From: Eutreptiella sp. 'Long Island Sound 2002'
Taxonomy: Eukaryota; Euglenozoa; Euglenophyceae; Eutreptiales; Eutreptiaceae
Assembly: GCA_964036045.1 (NCBI GenBank)
Contig: OZ038381.1
Location: 103,173,367 to 103,237,366, forward strand
Direction of reading: 5' to 3'
DNA: 64,000 bases
Numbering within the stretch: position 1 is the stretch's first letter; the number at the start of each line of letters is the position of its first letter. Positions 11,145-20,665 of this stretch are shown in pieces. The position numbers were made by a program, and so were the translations under genes. The notes beneath the pieces are model-generated. The model saw only the letters and a program-made list of their open reading frames with translations. It ran no database searches and was not told where the DNA came from.

Positions 11145-11777
11145 GTGGATTTGCTCAAGGGGTTGCCCAAGGGCATTTTCCGTGGGGAGGAGCGATATGG
11201 GGCCCAAGTGGACATGTGCCACTTCGGCCTCGTGGGAAGTGGAAACCCCAACCCCTCTAATTTCAGGGCGACCCACGTGGCCGCTGCTACCCTCAGGCCT
11301 GCCCTCACCCCCTTGGTTGCAGACCTCAATGGGTATTGCACCTCCAATGCTCCACCATGGTTCACATGGTGTAGCATCCAAATTGTTCGCCCCCAAGGGA
11401 CGGACACCATGGGCCTCCACTCCCATTTGCGGGATGGGGCGCCCATGGCGCTTATTGTGTGTGTGGGGTCTTTCACGGGGGGTGAGTTTTGGGTGGAGAG
11501 TGGTGGCCTGCTGAATCCCTCCATGAGGAAAAAAAAGCGGCACACCCGTGTGTGCAAGGGTAGGGCGGTGGAGGGTTGGGCATGCACCGCCACCCCCCAA
11601 GCCCCGGTGTTGTTCAACACCGGGGCACTACACGCTCCATTGCCATGGGAGGGCGAGCGATGGAGCGTGATTTTTTATAGTGCGGGGGGGGTTCTGCACT
11701 GCACGCCTGTGTGGCGGCAGCAGCTGGTGTCCATGGGTTTTAGGGTGCCCAATGCTTCCTCTAACCCCTCCAGCTAG
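11145..11777 (+). CDS. E4 TET/JBP-like 2OG-Fe(II) oxygenase ORF
   Basis: Features of the TET/JBP type of 2-oxoglutarate/Fe(II) dioxygenase: a Trp-rich strand (FTWCSIQ, about 11360), a candidate iron-binding segment LHSHLRDG (about 11416), FTGGEFWVE (about 11475), a distal GALHAPLPW (about 11624) and GERWSVIFY, whose Arg would bind 2-oxoglutarate (about 11650). The same blocks recur at 63513-63973, which supports coding. Such enzymes oxidise 5-methylcytosine or thymine in DNA. The first ligand pair is H-x-x-D rather than the usual H-x-D, so activity is unsure. There is no in-frame ATG before about 11214, so it may be an exon of a larger gene. Confidence 0.55.
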   Translation: MDLLKGLPKGIFRGEERYGAQVDMCHFGLVGSGNPNPSNFRATHVAAATLRPALTPLVADLNGYCTSNAPPWFTWCSIQIVRPQGTDTMGLHSHLRDGAPMALIVCVGSFTGGEFWVESGGLLNPSMRKKKRHTRVCKGRAVEGWACTATPQAPVLFNTGALHAPLPWEGERWSVIFYSAGGVLHCTPVWRQQLVSMGFRVPNASSNPSS

Positions 11778-12261
11778 TGTAATTTGTGATTCGATTATTG
11801 TTCACTATTTGTATTTTTTATGCTTTGGTGGGATGCCCACCATGGTTTGTCATTGTTCACTCTGAGGAGGGGCAACTAGCCCGGAACATGTCCATTTGAC
11901 TGATTTGAATTTGTGATTGTGGCGCCATATACCCCGTGCCTGCACATTGTTGACATCTCCAAGGTTTCCTGGGTGCAAAATCAACGTTTGTGAAGGTTTT
12001 AGGGTGCCCAACGCTTGCTCTAACCCCTCCAGTTAGTGCGCACTAACCCCTGCTCTAACTAGTTATCGCGGGGGTTATCGCGCGATAACTGGGTGCTCTA
12101 ACTAGTTATCGCGGGGGGTTATTGTGCTCTAACTAGTTATCGCGGGGGGTTATCGCGGGGGTTATCGCGCGATAACCTAGTTATCGCGGGGGTTATCGCG
12201 TGGGTTATCGCGTGTGTTCTTTGGGCCCTTGCTTCAAACCCCTCCCTCATTTCGTGTTCAG
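11778..12261. promoter_or_regulatory. E4 intergenic or intronic word array upstream of the transposase
   Basis: About 270 bases without recognisable coding, then eight or more TTATCGCG words at 12058-12215. It ends in TTCGTGTTCAG (12261), a plausible splice acceptor just before the transposase ATG at 12277. Confidence 0.75.
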
Positions 12262-12276
12262 GTCCTCTTATTCTTC

Positions 12277-13938
12277 ATGGATAGTGCTGTCAATGAGGCC
12301 CTGCGGGCTCTCAACACAGCTAACCTCCGGCAGTACACCGATCTGCAGTGCCCCAAGGCCCGGCGGCGGCGTTTGAAGGCGGTTCAGCGGCTGGTGCGAG
12401 TTCTATTGGGTGACCCAAACGTTGTGTGTGGCACCAACACCAAAGGCGAAGTTTGTTTAAGTGGTGGGGCGTGCACTGCCCTGTCTGGCCCACTTGGCGG
12501 CCATCTTGCATTAACAGCTCAGGAGCATGAGGCCGTGAGCATGCTACGCATGGCATGCAGCATGCATCTCTCCCAACGGGCCCTTTTGCGAATGCCCCGC
12601 CGTTGCACACAACGGGACCTAAGGACCGTTCGGCAACGGATCATGCCCTACTTTCCCCAAACAACCATTGTAAAGTCTACCACAGGCCGCAATAGGGCAG
12701 CTGCCCATGTGCCTTTGCAATCAATTGTGCAAAATGCAATATCTATGGCCCAAGTTATCGGGAAACCCCCCCCCTAGTGGCGTTGCCATTGTTGTTATTT
12801 CAGTTCATGCGACTTCCTGGTGGAAGGCATCCTCTACCTGTGCGGATGTATGGGTTAATGTATGGGGGGGGGGGCAAAATATGCTTCGAAGGTGAAGCTA
12901 TGGGCCTCATGGTTTTGCATGGATGGCGGGGATGAACAGGTTTTTTATTTTAGCCTGGACATCTCTGCCAACCTCAACCAAGAGGTGAGGGATGTGGAAG
13001 AGAACGTTGTCCTCTTTCAAAACCAATTTTTGACTTGCACTGTCATTTTGACAGGGGATGGGAAGGGGATGCAAGCAAAGGGGTGGGCTGGGTCTAAGTG
13101 TTGGTTGTGCAAAGACCCCAATGGGATTGTTGAGCAAAGGGGGGTGGAGTCCACCTCAAGATGGGGGGCATTCTTGAGAAGTGTGACCCCTGATAGGCGG
13201 CCGGGGGACTACCAACATGCAGCATGCCGCATCCTAAACGGCATTGCAAAGCGCATTGAGACCACCCTTCAGGCCCTCCCCCCTGGTACCCCTGGTAAGG
13301 CCCAAGCTCCTGCAGCTTTGCAGGCCTTCAAACAAGCCCTCAAGGATGAGGCCTCAGGCATCCCTCTCAGGGAACGCCTCCCTTCGGCCTCGAGGGCCAC
13401 AGAAAAAGATTTCGATCTAACAAGCACCAAAGTTTTCCTAACCTCCCCCCCCTTCCAAAGGCAATTTGTGGATTGCCTCAAAGAGCATGTCCCCACAGTG
13501 AGGACCCCTGGGGGACCTATGTTATGGGTTGTTGTGCATGTCATGGTGAAATGCATTGAGGGTTTGTATGAGCTTTGGAGGGTGAGGGAGTTGTACACTC
13601 TAACCCAAGAGGAACGCCACCGTGCGTTGACCACAAAATTTTCAAAAGCGTGGGGAGACTCAGGTTGGTCCCCCACCAGGTGGATTCATTGGTGCTTGGC
13701 ACTGTCCACCTTTTGTGCCGAGAAATGGAGGAACATTTTTCAGTTTTCCTCCATCCCAACGGAGTATCGGCATGGGCCTTACAAAAGGAGGCTCAAAAAT
13801 TGTTTTAAGGGTTGGTCCTTGGTGAGGCCAAGTGTGTCCCTCCGCCACATGCACCATTGCATGTCCATGAACGCCCTGGAGCAAGGGCTTTTGGGACTGG
13901 AGGCAGCCAAGGCCTCATACATTGATGACTTTGCATGA
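12277..13938 (+). pseudogene. E4 transposase (CACTA-like, D-D-CxxC-E type)
   Basis: The product aligns by motif with the E6 transposase: MDGGDEQ (first Asp region), LTGDGKG (second Asp), GWAGSKCWLC (Trp then CxxC), RRPGDYQHA (His region), then HWCLALSTFCAEKWRNIF and PTEYRHGPYKRRLK with the candidate last Glu. The N-terminal part is basic (ARRRRLKAVQRLVR). Reading frame is lost in two homopolymers, C9 at 12766-12774 and G11 at 12864-12874; otherwise it is open for about 550 codons. It would cut E4 ends during cut-and-paste transposition. The ATG was chosen because it lies 15 bases after a good acceptor. Confidence 0.75.
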
Positions 13939-14319
13939 AAAACGACCACACATGCTTTGTGCCAAGTGTTTTGTGTTGTTTGTCCTAGGGAGGGAGGGGG
14001 GAGCGGTGCGCGATAACTACACGCGATAACTACGCGATAACCGAGTCATCGCGCGATAACTAGCGCGATAACTAGTTAGAGCAAGGTGCTCTAACTGCGT
14101 TCTAACTCTGTTCTAACTGTGCTCTAACTCTTTGACCCCCCCCCAAAAAAACCACCCCTACAATGAGGGTTATGTGGGGAAAGAAAGGGGATGGGGGTTT
14201 TTTGAGGGTGCTGAATCCATTTTTTTAGGTGGTTTGCCCCAAAATTGAGGGTAGGTGGGTGTTCCAGAAATTGCGTTCTAACTAGGGGTTCCGCACCACG
14301 CCCTAGAATGCTGCATCCC
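13939..14319. promoter_or_regulatory. E4 right subterminal region
   Basis: An array of GCGATAAC words (14009-14080) with GTTCTAACT repeats (to 14125), then C/A-rich sequence and the terminal inverted repeat ending at 14319. No gene. Confidence 0.8.
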
Positions 14320-14731
14320 AGGTGCTGTTTTGGTTGGGCCAGATTCGGTTCTTGAAGTTGCTGCTGAAGGCGCAGCCCGTACGTGGCCCGGGTGGGGGAG
14401 ACTGCAAGTGTGCTTGCACTTGGGGTTGCTGCTGTCTTGCTTGGACCTGCTGCTGCTGCTGCTGCTGCTGTTGTGGGCTGCCGACTTGCTGGCCCGCAGC
14501 CTGCACTTGCTGCTGCTGCATTTGCTGCTGCTGCTGCACTGGCAGTGGGCCGAAGAGCACTTGCTGCACTGGGCCCACTGGAAGACTGCCGCGCACTGGG
14601 GAGCCCAAGGTGGGCGACCCACCGGGGAACAGCATGGGAGACAGCTGCTGTGAGGCAGCTCGTAACGGGGACTGCGGCGCGGGCCACAGAGGCTGAGTTG
14701 GGGAGAACTCGGTTAGCGTCTGGGAAAGCGT

Positions 14732-14874
14732 CTGTGGAAAACAAGACAAAGCGCGCGGAAAACAAGACAAAGCACGCGCAACGAGTACTTGCGTAGTGCG
14801 CACAACCAGACAGCTAGCACGCGCAACAAGAGCGTAGCACGCGCAACGGAAACAGTAGTGCGCACGGCAAGTAC
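14732..14874 (-). promoter_or_regulatory. E1 accessory intron 1 with family words
   Basis: Donor CCACAG|GTACTTGCC and acceptor TTTTCCACAG|ACG, 143 bases, with about six TAGCACGCGCAA-type words. The E3 counterpart (23494-23657) is 21 bases longer by one extra word. Confidence 0.85.
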
Positions 14875-15033
14875 CTGTGGCTGCATGCTCCACGCCGTCG
14901 TGGACGGCTACTGCAGTCCCGGTTGTACATCTGCATGTGGCGGTGGTTGCGGTGTCGCACCAGCTGCTGTGGCCCCGGCAGCAGTTGTTGGCGGTGCTGC
15001 AGGAGGCGGATACCCCCAGCCCACGGGCTGCAT

Positions 15034-15329
15034 GGGCAAGAGGGTTACATTAAAGTACCCTTGTTCCAGCAGTAATACAAAAAGGAAAATGCAGTAACAA
15101 AAAATTCGAAAACACCAAAAAAAAGGACAGAAAAGGAACAAATCTCTGTGTCTGTCAATGCATTTCAAATTGGAGGCACATTTGAAGTGCGTAGTCATAG
15201 CACGCTACTTCCAATTATATATCGCGATTTCAAGGGTTTCGTTGCTTGACAGCAGCATAGCGCGCACGATGGTGGACATTGCGCGCACTAGATGGCACAT
15301 AGCGCGCGCTAGAAAACAAATAGCGCGCG
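15034..15329. promoter_or_regulatory. E1 intergenic region between transposase 3' end and accessory 5' end
   Basis: The part next to the accessory gene is A-rich and without words. From about 15199 there are six TAGCGCG words running up to the transposase stop codon. The two genes face the same way, so this stretch must hold the terminator of one and the promoter of the other. Confidence 0.7.
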
Positions 15330-17235
15330 CTACCACAGTTCCTCATCCGCAAAATATGCCCGAACGTCGTCAGCCAATTTTTGTGCATTGCAATGGTTGC
15401 TTCTGGAGGTCCCGTTCCACCTTGGTACTTCAAAGTACACGAACAGACGCTCATTAACCTGCCTGAGCATCTTAATGCGGCGCGACACGAGGCTTCCTGC
15501 CCCCCCACCTCTATCACGAAAGGAGGGCCAACTGTCCTTCAGCACCCTGTTGCTCCCTTCCAAAAGATCCCCCGAAAACATTCCTAGGCCATAGGGCCGT
15601 ATGGCTTGAATAGTGACTGTAGCATCGTGCAACATCCAGTTAATATAAGGTGATCTTATTTCTGGACAAACCCACCTCTGGAAAGCCTGGGCAACCTCCG
15701 GAGCCTGCAATGCTCCCTCTTCAAACATTGTGCCATACATGTCCCCCAGTAGTATGTACATGGCAACCACTGCTGTGTGCATCCTCATGTCACCCCCAAG
15801 GAGGGGGGCCAGGTCCTCCCAAACCTTTAGAAGGCACCAAGTCTCTTCCCCATCTGGCTCTGCCGTCCCTTGTAGTGCTATGTGACAACCAGACCTGTGA
15901 AGAATAGCCTGAACGGAGACCCTAGTACTGGGACGCACAGACTTGGCCAATCTGCGTACCAAGGCAGTGACCTGCCTCCCTACAAAAATCAGAAGTTGCA
16001 GAACACATGGTATAAGGTGACGCCGCCTCAGAGGCAGCTTCAACAACCTGGTCTGCACAACACTAAATATATCCATGGGCCTGCACTTGTCCCCAGGTGC
16101 CATAAGCCCTAGCAACTGCTCATCTCGCTCGGTGGTTCTATCCACATCCTGTTGCAACCATGTTGCAGTGGACTTGCACCACGTCATGTAAGTGAACAGA
16201 CTACCTGCCATCCAATGTGTAGTGACACCCAACAACCGACGCAGCCAAGGGCTATCCCCACCGCAGAAAATCCTGCAGCGTCTGGATGCACCCCGGATGG
16301 GAACCACACCACTGTCAAGGGCACCCTGCAGAAAAGCAAGATTGTTAGCCCAGACCTGGGACAACACAGAGGTGGACTTCTCAGACAAAGGGCGACGTTA
16401 ACAGTCCAGTGGTAGGACAACGTCCTTGCCAAGTGACCATGGTTGGCAAAGGAAATGGACATCTGGCACCACGATTTCCCCCGACAAGGCAACCCATCCC
16501 CCCTCACAATGATCCACAGCTCTCCTTGGCACTCCCTGGGGTATTGGAGGTTAGAAACAATGGAATCAAAGGAAAATATATAGTCAAAAAAGTGCTGCAG
16601 GGGCCACTGCGAAAAGACTGTGACGCCATCTGTGTGCACGGCAACCTGTAAATGCTGCCTACTTGCAAGCTGGTTCCATTCTGTGGCGAAACTAGCATAG
16701 GACAGGAGAGAAAAAAGGTGTGTGGGGACCTTACTTCTCGTCCAAGTAATCAAATCTTTGTACCTGAGGAAAATAGCGCGCGCAACATGAGAACGTAGCG
16801 CGCGCACAAGTCACCGAAGCGCGTGCTATGAGCGGAAGTGCGCGCGATGTCACATGCAAAGCGCGCGCAATAATACCTTCTTCTTGGAATCTTCAGGAGC
16901 AGGACCAAGTCCACCACCGACAGGGGTGTGACGGCGTTGGCAGCCTCGGTCCTGCGACGCTTCTTCTCTGCTTCAGACACGGGGACCCTTTTTTCCAACC
17001 TGGCCCACAAAGACCGTTGGACGGCAGACCCTGAGCAAAAAAACTCAACTAGGTCCGCCAAAAGGTCCTCGTTCTTCCACAAGGACCACCCATAGTGGGG
17101 GCCCAAAATGTTTGCCATCTTTCCTGACATTGACAGCGTCACATGCGGTGCCGGAAGCACCTGAAACTTTAGAAAGATAGGCGTTTTTGCCCTGCTTATT
17201 AGGACATGGGGTTACAAACCAAAGACCCCGAGCCA
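15330..17235 (-). pseudogene. E1 transposase
   Basis: Two exons (17235-16877 and 16763-15330). The start codon lies in a word copy (GCGCGCGCTATG) and the stop TAG begins another (TAGCGCGCGC). Visible blocks: FFDYIFSFD, then VRGDGLPC (Asp candidate, about 16470), GGDSP followed by LLGV (second Asp candidate, about 16250), and LLEGSNRVLKDSW near the C-terminus (Glu candidate, about 15550). It is diverged from the E4/E6/E9 transposases, but the EG-x-[NH]-R-x-LK ending is shared. Breaks relative to E3: a 1-nt shift near 17120 and another near 16385. It would act on the E1/E3 termini. Confidence 0.65.
16764..16876 (-). promoter_or_regulatory. E1 transposase intron with GCGCGC words
   Basis: Donor AGAAG|GTATTATTG and acceptor TTTTCCTCAG|GTACAAAG, 113 bases, with five GCGCGC words. 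Same length in E3 (25289-25401). Confidence 0.85.
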
Positions 17236-17318
17236 TAGCGCGCGCTATGACGCGCGCTATATTTTTGTAGTGCGCACTGAGCCATTGCGCGGCAATACCC
17301 TGTAGCGCGCACGCAGGG
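17219..17318. promoter_or_regulatory. E1 right terminus and transposase 5' region
   Basis: Words at 17235-17275 and the terminal repeat at 17305-17318. Fewer than 85 bases separate the element end from the start codon, so the promoter must be within the word array or outside the element. Confidence 0.8.
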
Positions 17319-17531
17319 ACACTATGCATGCACGGTGCATGTGCACGTTCACTCGGAGTGTGTGTGAGTGTGTATGGGCGTGCCGGGGATGTAGGCAGAA
17401 ACAGAGTGGCACCCCATGAAGGAGAGGTGCCTAAAGGAACCCCGTGGACCTGTGCCTTGTACTGCTTTTGTCTTCGACAGCCTATGACCGGTTACCGAGG
17501 AAGCCTGTTTCTTGTGCCCACTTGCGTGTGA
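17319..17531 (+). repeat. 5' direct repeat of the retroelement, second half
   Basis: Continues the repeat after E1 and matches 45074-45292, including GCATGCACGGTGCATGTGCA, GCAGAAACAG and the CTTGCGTGTGAC end. Confidence 0.85.
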
Positions 17532-17649
17532 CGTCGTCCACACAGTACGCGAACTTAAAGCGTACTGGAAGAGTCAAGACCAACGTCTTCGGTTACGAGT
17601 CGTTGTTTAGTGTATTCCGTGTTTAGCAGCTGCGAGGAGATTTTTGGAA

Positions 17650-17871
17650 ATGCCTAAAAACGACACTAACAAAGATAAGCGGAAGAAGTCCAAGAGTGCT
17701 AGACGCAAGCAAGCGATAGAGATGCTCATGAAGACCTTGCCCGCACTAGCGGACTCCGACTCCGACGATGAGGATGATACAACACCGAAAAATCCAATTC
17801 CGAAAATCCGTGCGCCGAAAGAGAGTGGTCACAAGAAGTCGTCCAGCGCCAAGCCTTCGGGAAGTGAATGA
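17650..17871 (+). CDS. Small charged ORF at the retroelement 5' end
   Basis: A 73-codon frame starting with ATG, rich in Lys/Arg, then with an Asp/Glu cluster (SDSDDEDD) and a Lys/Ser tail. No domain is recognised. It is the first frame after the 5' direct repeat, so it might be the start of the retroelement's first protein. Confidence 0.35.
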   Translation: MPKNDTNKDKRKKSKSARRKQAIEMLMKTLPALADSDSDDEDDTTPKNPIPKIRAPKESGHKKSSSAKPSGSE

Positions 17872-17965
17872 TCTGCTTGGTAACCATGGACGCACACGGG
17901 ACAACAATCGAGTCGGACGAAATGATGCCGACGAATCGTCCATGGAGGAGTGGCGGCGAATGTAA

Positions 17966-18520
17966 CTTCCCGTGAGTGTACCGGTCGAGCATATTGTTCA
18001 CACAGACATCCGTGCACCATTTCCCAAGACTGAAACATTTAGGGATTCCGTTTTTTGCCAAGGCGCAATTATTGCAATAATATGTGGGAGGGCTTGCTAA
18101 ACACACGTGCACGCGTACAATAAATGAGACGGTGAGGTTGCTTTGATGATGTGTTCGGACATGTCCACACGGGGTTGAAACCTGTTCACATGGATGGCGC
18201 GGTGCATATGTTCACACAAGGTTTAGGTATGTTGAGACAGGATCGGACCATGCTCAAACAGGATCGGTACACACGCAAACAGAATCAACTCAAACAGGAT
18301 CAGTATAACTGCCCGTGAGTGTACTGGTTGAACATATCGTTCACTCAGACACTCGGACCATGTTCAGACAGGATTGGAGTATGTTGAGACAGGTGGACGA
18401 TCCTGTGCGAACATACATGTCTAAACAGGCATGTGATCCTGTATTAACATATGCATTTTTGCAAAAAAATTTGCTGAAAATTTAGAGTGGGCACTTACAA
18501 AACAATCCCTGTTTCCTAGA
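17966..18520. repeat. Direct-repeat region with AACAGGATC words
   Basis: A 40-bp segment beginning CCCGTGAGTGTAC is present at 17969 and again at 18313. Between and after them are about eight CAGGATCGG/CAGGATTGG/GATCCTGT words and GTTCACAC/GTTCAGAC words. No coding. It may be an intron or a short non-autonomous insertion with its own word. Confidence 0.5.
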
Positions 18521-18521
18521 C

Positions 18522-19409
18522 ATGCATGTCGGACACGCAGCCAGGGACCATAAGCTATCGCGGCAAGAGTGGCAAGGGCCGCTCAGTGACCGGTGGAATG
18601 CCAATCGGGAGGCATGGAATGCGGTCAGGAACTTGGCGCCATACAAGACCCTAGAGGAAATTGCGGCCTACTTCAACGCCGACATCTCCAAGTGGGGCCC
18701 CCACATCGAATACCGAGTTGCTGATCGATATTGCCGAGTGCATGGGCAACGACACGCGTCTATGGGACGGATCATCCACGAAAGAACCACCACGACCCAA
18801 GCAGCACAAATGGCCCGACGGCGAGAAGCCTATGGTGCGGAAGAAAGGACCAGCCTCCGAGGAAAGCGGTACCCTTCCTGAGAAATCGCAAACTGCGTCC
18901 TGTCCTATGACCTTTGGTGCCTCTCCGAAAAAAGCAAAACTGAAGGACAAGAAGAAGAAGCGCAAGTTTCTGGAATCACCTACGCTGGGACAAAACGCGG
19001 CCGATATGAGAAGATCCTCAGGAGGTGAAAGCGCAGGCCCTGTGGTCCGCTCTGCTGATGCAGGATCTGGCGTACCTGAGTCGGAATGCGTCGAGCGTGC
19101 TCTTTTCCCAGCCTCCCGAGACACAAAGTGAATTCTGGAGAAGCACGAGAAGGACATACATGCGATCCATGATAGCCTCTGGACTGTCCATTCCTGCCAT
19201 AGAAAACCTACAAATGGACTCATGCAAAAACCAAGCGATGACGCGACTCCTACTCGAATCCGTGTCTGTCCCTCAAGAGCTTATTGACCAGCGCCTGGCC
19301 ATAGCTACTGCCCACTCGCAAGAACAGCTCAGATGTAACTACGAAGCCAACCCCAGATACTCTACATTCGCCAACTCCTGGTCAACTCCATGTCGAGAGC
19401 ATTCAACTT
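18522..19409 (+). pseudogene. Retroelement ORF fragment, frameshifted, cut by E2/E3
   Basis: Three overlapping frames (18522-18720, 18690-19030, 19025-19409) read as one decayed protein: a hydrophilic start, a Lys-rich stretch (KLKDKKKKRKF) and a helical C-terminal part. Translation stops at the composite element at 19410. No domain is recognised. Confidence 0.4.
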
Positions 19410-19773
19410 CCCTGTGTGCGCACAATGGTGCATTTTTTCCATAGTGCGCGCAAATTTTGAAAAATATGACCTTTGTAGCGCGCCTATTGCGCGCGCTCCA
19501 CCGCGCTATATTGTCCCGTTTTTCAAAACCTGAAAATGTTTCAAAACCATGCTTTTTCCAGTGTCCTCTGTTTCTCAAAACCCCCTTGCATTTCAAAAAC
19601 ATTCCCTTTTGCTCACCCATCCCAAGACACATGCAAAAACACTTTCTGAAAGGTCTGCAAAGTGTGCAACACTACAGGTCCTCATGGGCAATAACAATGT
19701 AGCGCGCGCAAAATATTTACAGCGCGCGCTATGGATCTTACGGCGCGCGCTATACCAGGTATAGCGCGCACTA

Positions 19774-20296
19774 TCATCTAGTGCTCTCCTTAATTCTTGT
19801 GACCACCACTTCGGACTCCCACTGTTTCTCCCATGCTGGTCTTTGGTCTTCTGCCCCGGCTGCAGCTGGGGCTGTGTCCCCTTCTTCTTGTGCACTTGGG
19901 TCCCCTTCTGGGGTTGCTCCTTCCGGTGCCTCTTCTTCTTTCGGGGCTGCTCCTTCTCCTTCTGTTGTCTCTCCTTCTTGTGGCGCGGCCGCTGGTGCCT
20001 CTTCTTCTTGTGGTGGGGCTGGTGCGTCTTCTTCTTGTGCAGCTGCTGCTGGGGCTGGTGCCTCTTCTTCTTGTGCAGCTGCAGCTGGTGCTTCTGCTTG
20101 TGCTGCAGCTTCGGCGGGTCCCTCGTCTTCTTGTGGGGGGGCTGGTGGCTGGGCTGGTGGGTCTCCTTGGGGCCGCCACTTCTTTGGGGTTGGTGGCTTT
20201 GACGGGGACATCCTCATGGTCTTTGGGTCGGGGTTGAGGTCCACAATTTCATCGGGCTCGTACGTCTCCCACCACGACTGCCACTTGTCCAACCCT
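19774..20296 (-). pseudogene. E2 accessory gene 3' fragment
   Basis: The last exon only: the Pro/Ala/Glu acidic tail ending in TGA at 19774, preceded by a KWQSWWETYEPDE stretch. It breaks off at the second left terminus. It differs from E3 by substitutions and a short insertion, so it is an older diverged copy rather than a recent duplication. Confidence 0.75.
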
Positions 20297-20665
20297 GCGT
20301 GCGCGCAATGGTGCGTTTTTTCCATAGTGCGCGCAAATTTTGAAAAATATGACCTTTGTAGCGCGCCTATTGCGCGTGCTCTACCGCGCTACATTGTCCC
20401 GTTTTTCAAATTTTTCAAAACCGGAAAACGTTTCAAAACCATGCTTTTTCCAGTGTCCTGTGTTTCTCAAAAACCCCTTGCTTTTCAAAAACATTCCCTG
20501 TTGCTCACCCAACCCAAGACACATGCAAAAACACTTTCCGAAAGGTCTCAAAAGTGTGCAACAGTACAGTTCCTCATGGGCGCCAACAGTGTAGCGCGCG
20601 CAACATATTTACAGCGCGCGCTATGGACCTTACGGCGCGCGCTATACGAGGTATAGCGCGCGCTG

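Larger units (their letters stand above)
7270..14319 (+). mobile_element. E4: CACTA-like element with TTATCGCG word, nested in E1
   Basis: About 30-bp terminal inverted repeats with two mismatches begin GGGATGCAG (7270) and end CTGCATCCC (14319). The E3 copy of the host gene is uninterrupted here (GATGGTGCTG), so this is a real insertion; GGT lies on both sides (7267-7269, 14321-14323) with an extra A at 14320. It carries three plus-strand genes: a multi-domain 2OG-oxygenase gene, a TET/JBP-like ORF and a transposase. Four arrays of GGTTATCGCGCGATAACC lie near each end and between or within genes. All genes carry frameshifts, mostly in C or G homopolymers. Confidence 0.85.
4747..15033 (-). 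pseudogene. E1 accessory gene (Q-rich, Cys/His, coiled-coil, acidic tail), interrupted by E4
   Basis: Four exons on the minus strand: 15033-14875, 14731-14320 continuing at 7269-6583 after E4, 6457-5828 and 5712-4747, all with phase-0 GT-AG introns. Order of the product: Pro/Ala-rich start, long Gln-rich tracts, a compact segment around 6870-7200 with Cys and His pairs (including CGHC), a Lys/Glu coiled coil (about 5830-6070) and an acidic Pro/Ala/Glu tail. No family is recognised; it could be a DNA-binding partner of the transposase, like Spm TnpA (inference). Breaks: E4 inserted in exon 2, and a CAG to TAG change at about 6714 relative to the E3 copy. The start at 15033 is tentative because the upstream frame is also open. 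Confidence 0.7.
4374..17318 (-). mobile_element. E1: CACTA-like DNA transposon, GCGCGC family (contains E4)
   Basis: Terminal inverted repeats are CCCTGCGTGCGCGC at 4374-4387 and its complement ending at 17318. The target dinucleotide AC is duplicated at 4372-4373 and 17319-17320. The second copy of the host repeat at 45063-45090 is an empty site, reading CCAATGTACACTATGCAT with one AC. Without E4 the element is about 5.9 kb and has two minus-strand genes: a coiled-coil accessory gene and a transposase. Word arrays of GCGCGCGCTA sit at both ends, between the genes and in every intron. The 2-bp duplication, CCC-type ends and subterminal repeats suggest the CACTA/CMC group. Confidence 0.9.

Noticed and set aside
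7456-12222. CRISPR-like appearance of regularly repeated TTATCGCG words
   Set aside because: Spacing is irregular, repeats are too short, there are no unique spacers of constant length, and the context is an intron-bearing eukaryotic transposon.
7270-14319. E4 as a KDZ element by association with a TET/JBP gene alone
   Set aside because: KDZ remains possible, but the short target duplication and transposase motif order fit CACTA/CMC at least as well. No profile search could be run, so I left the name open.
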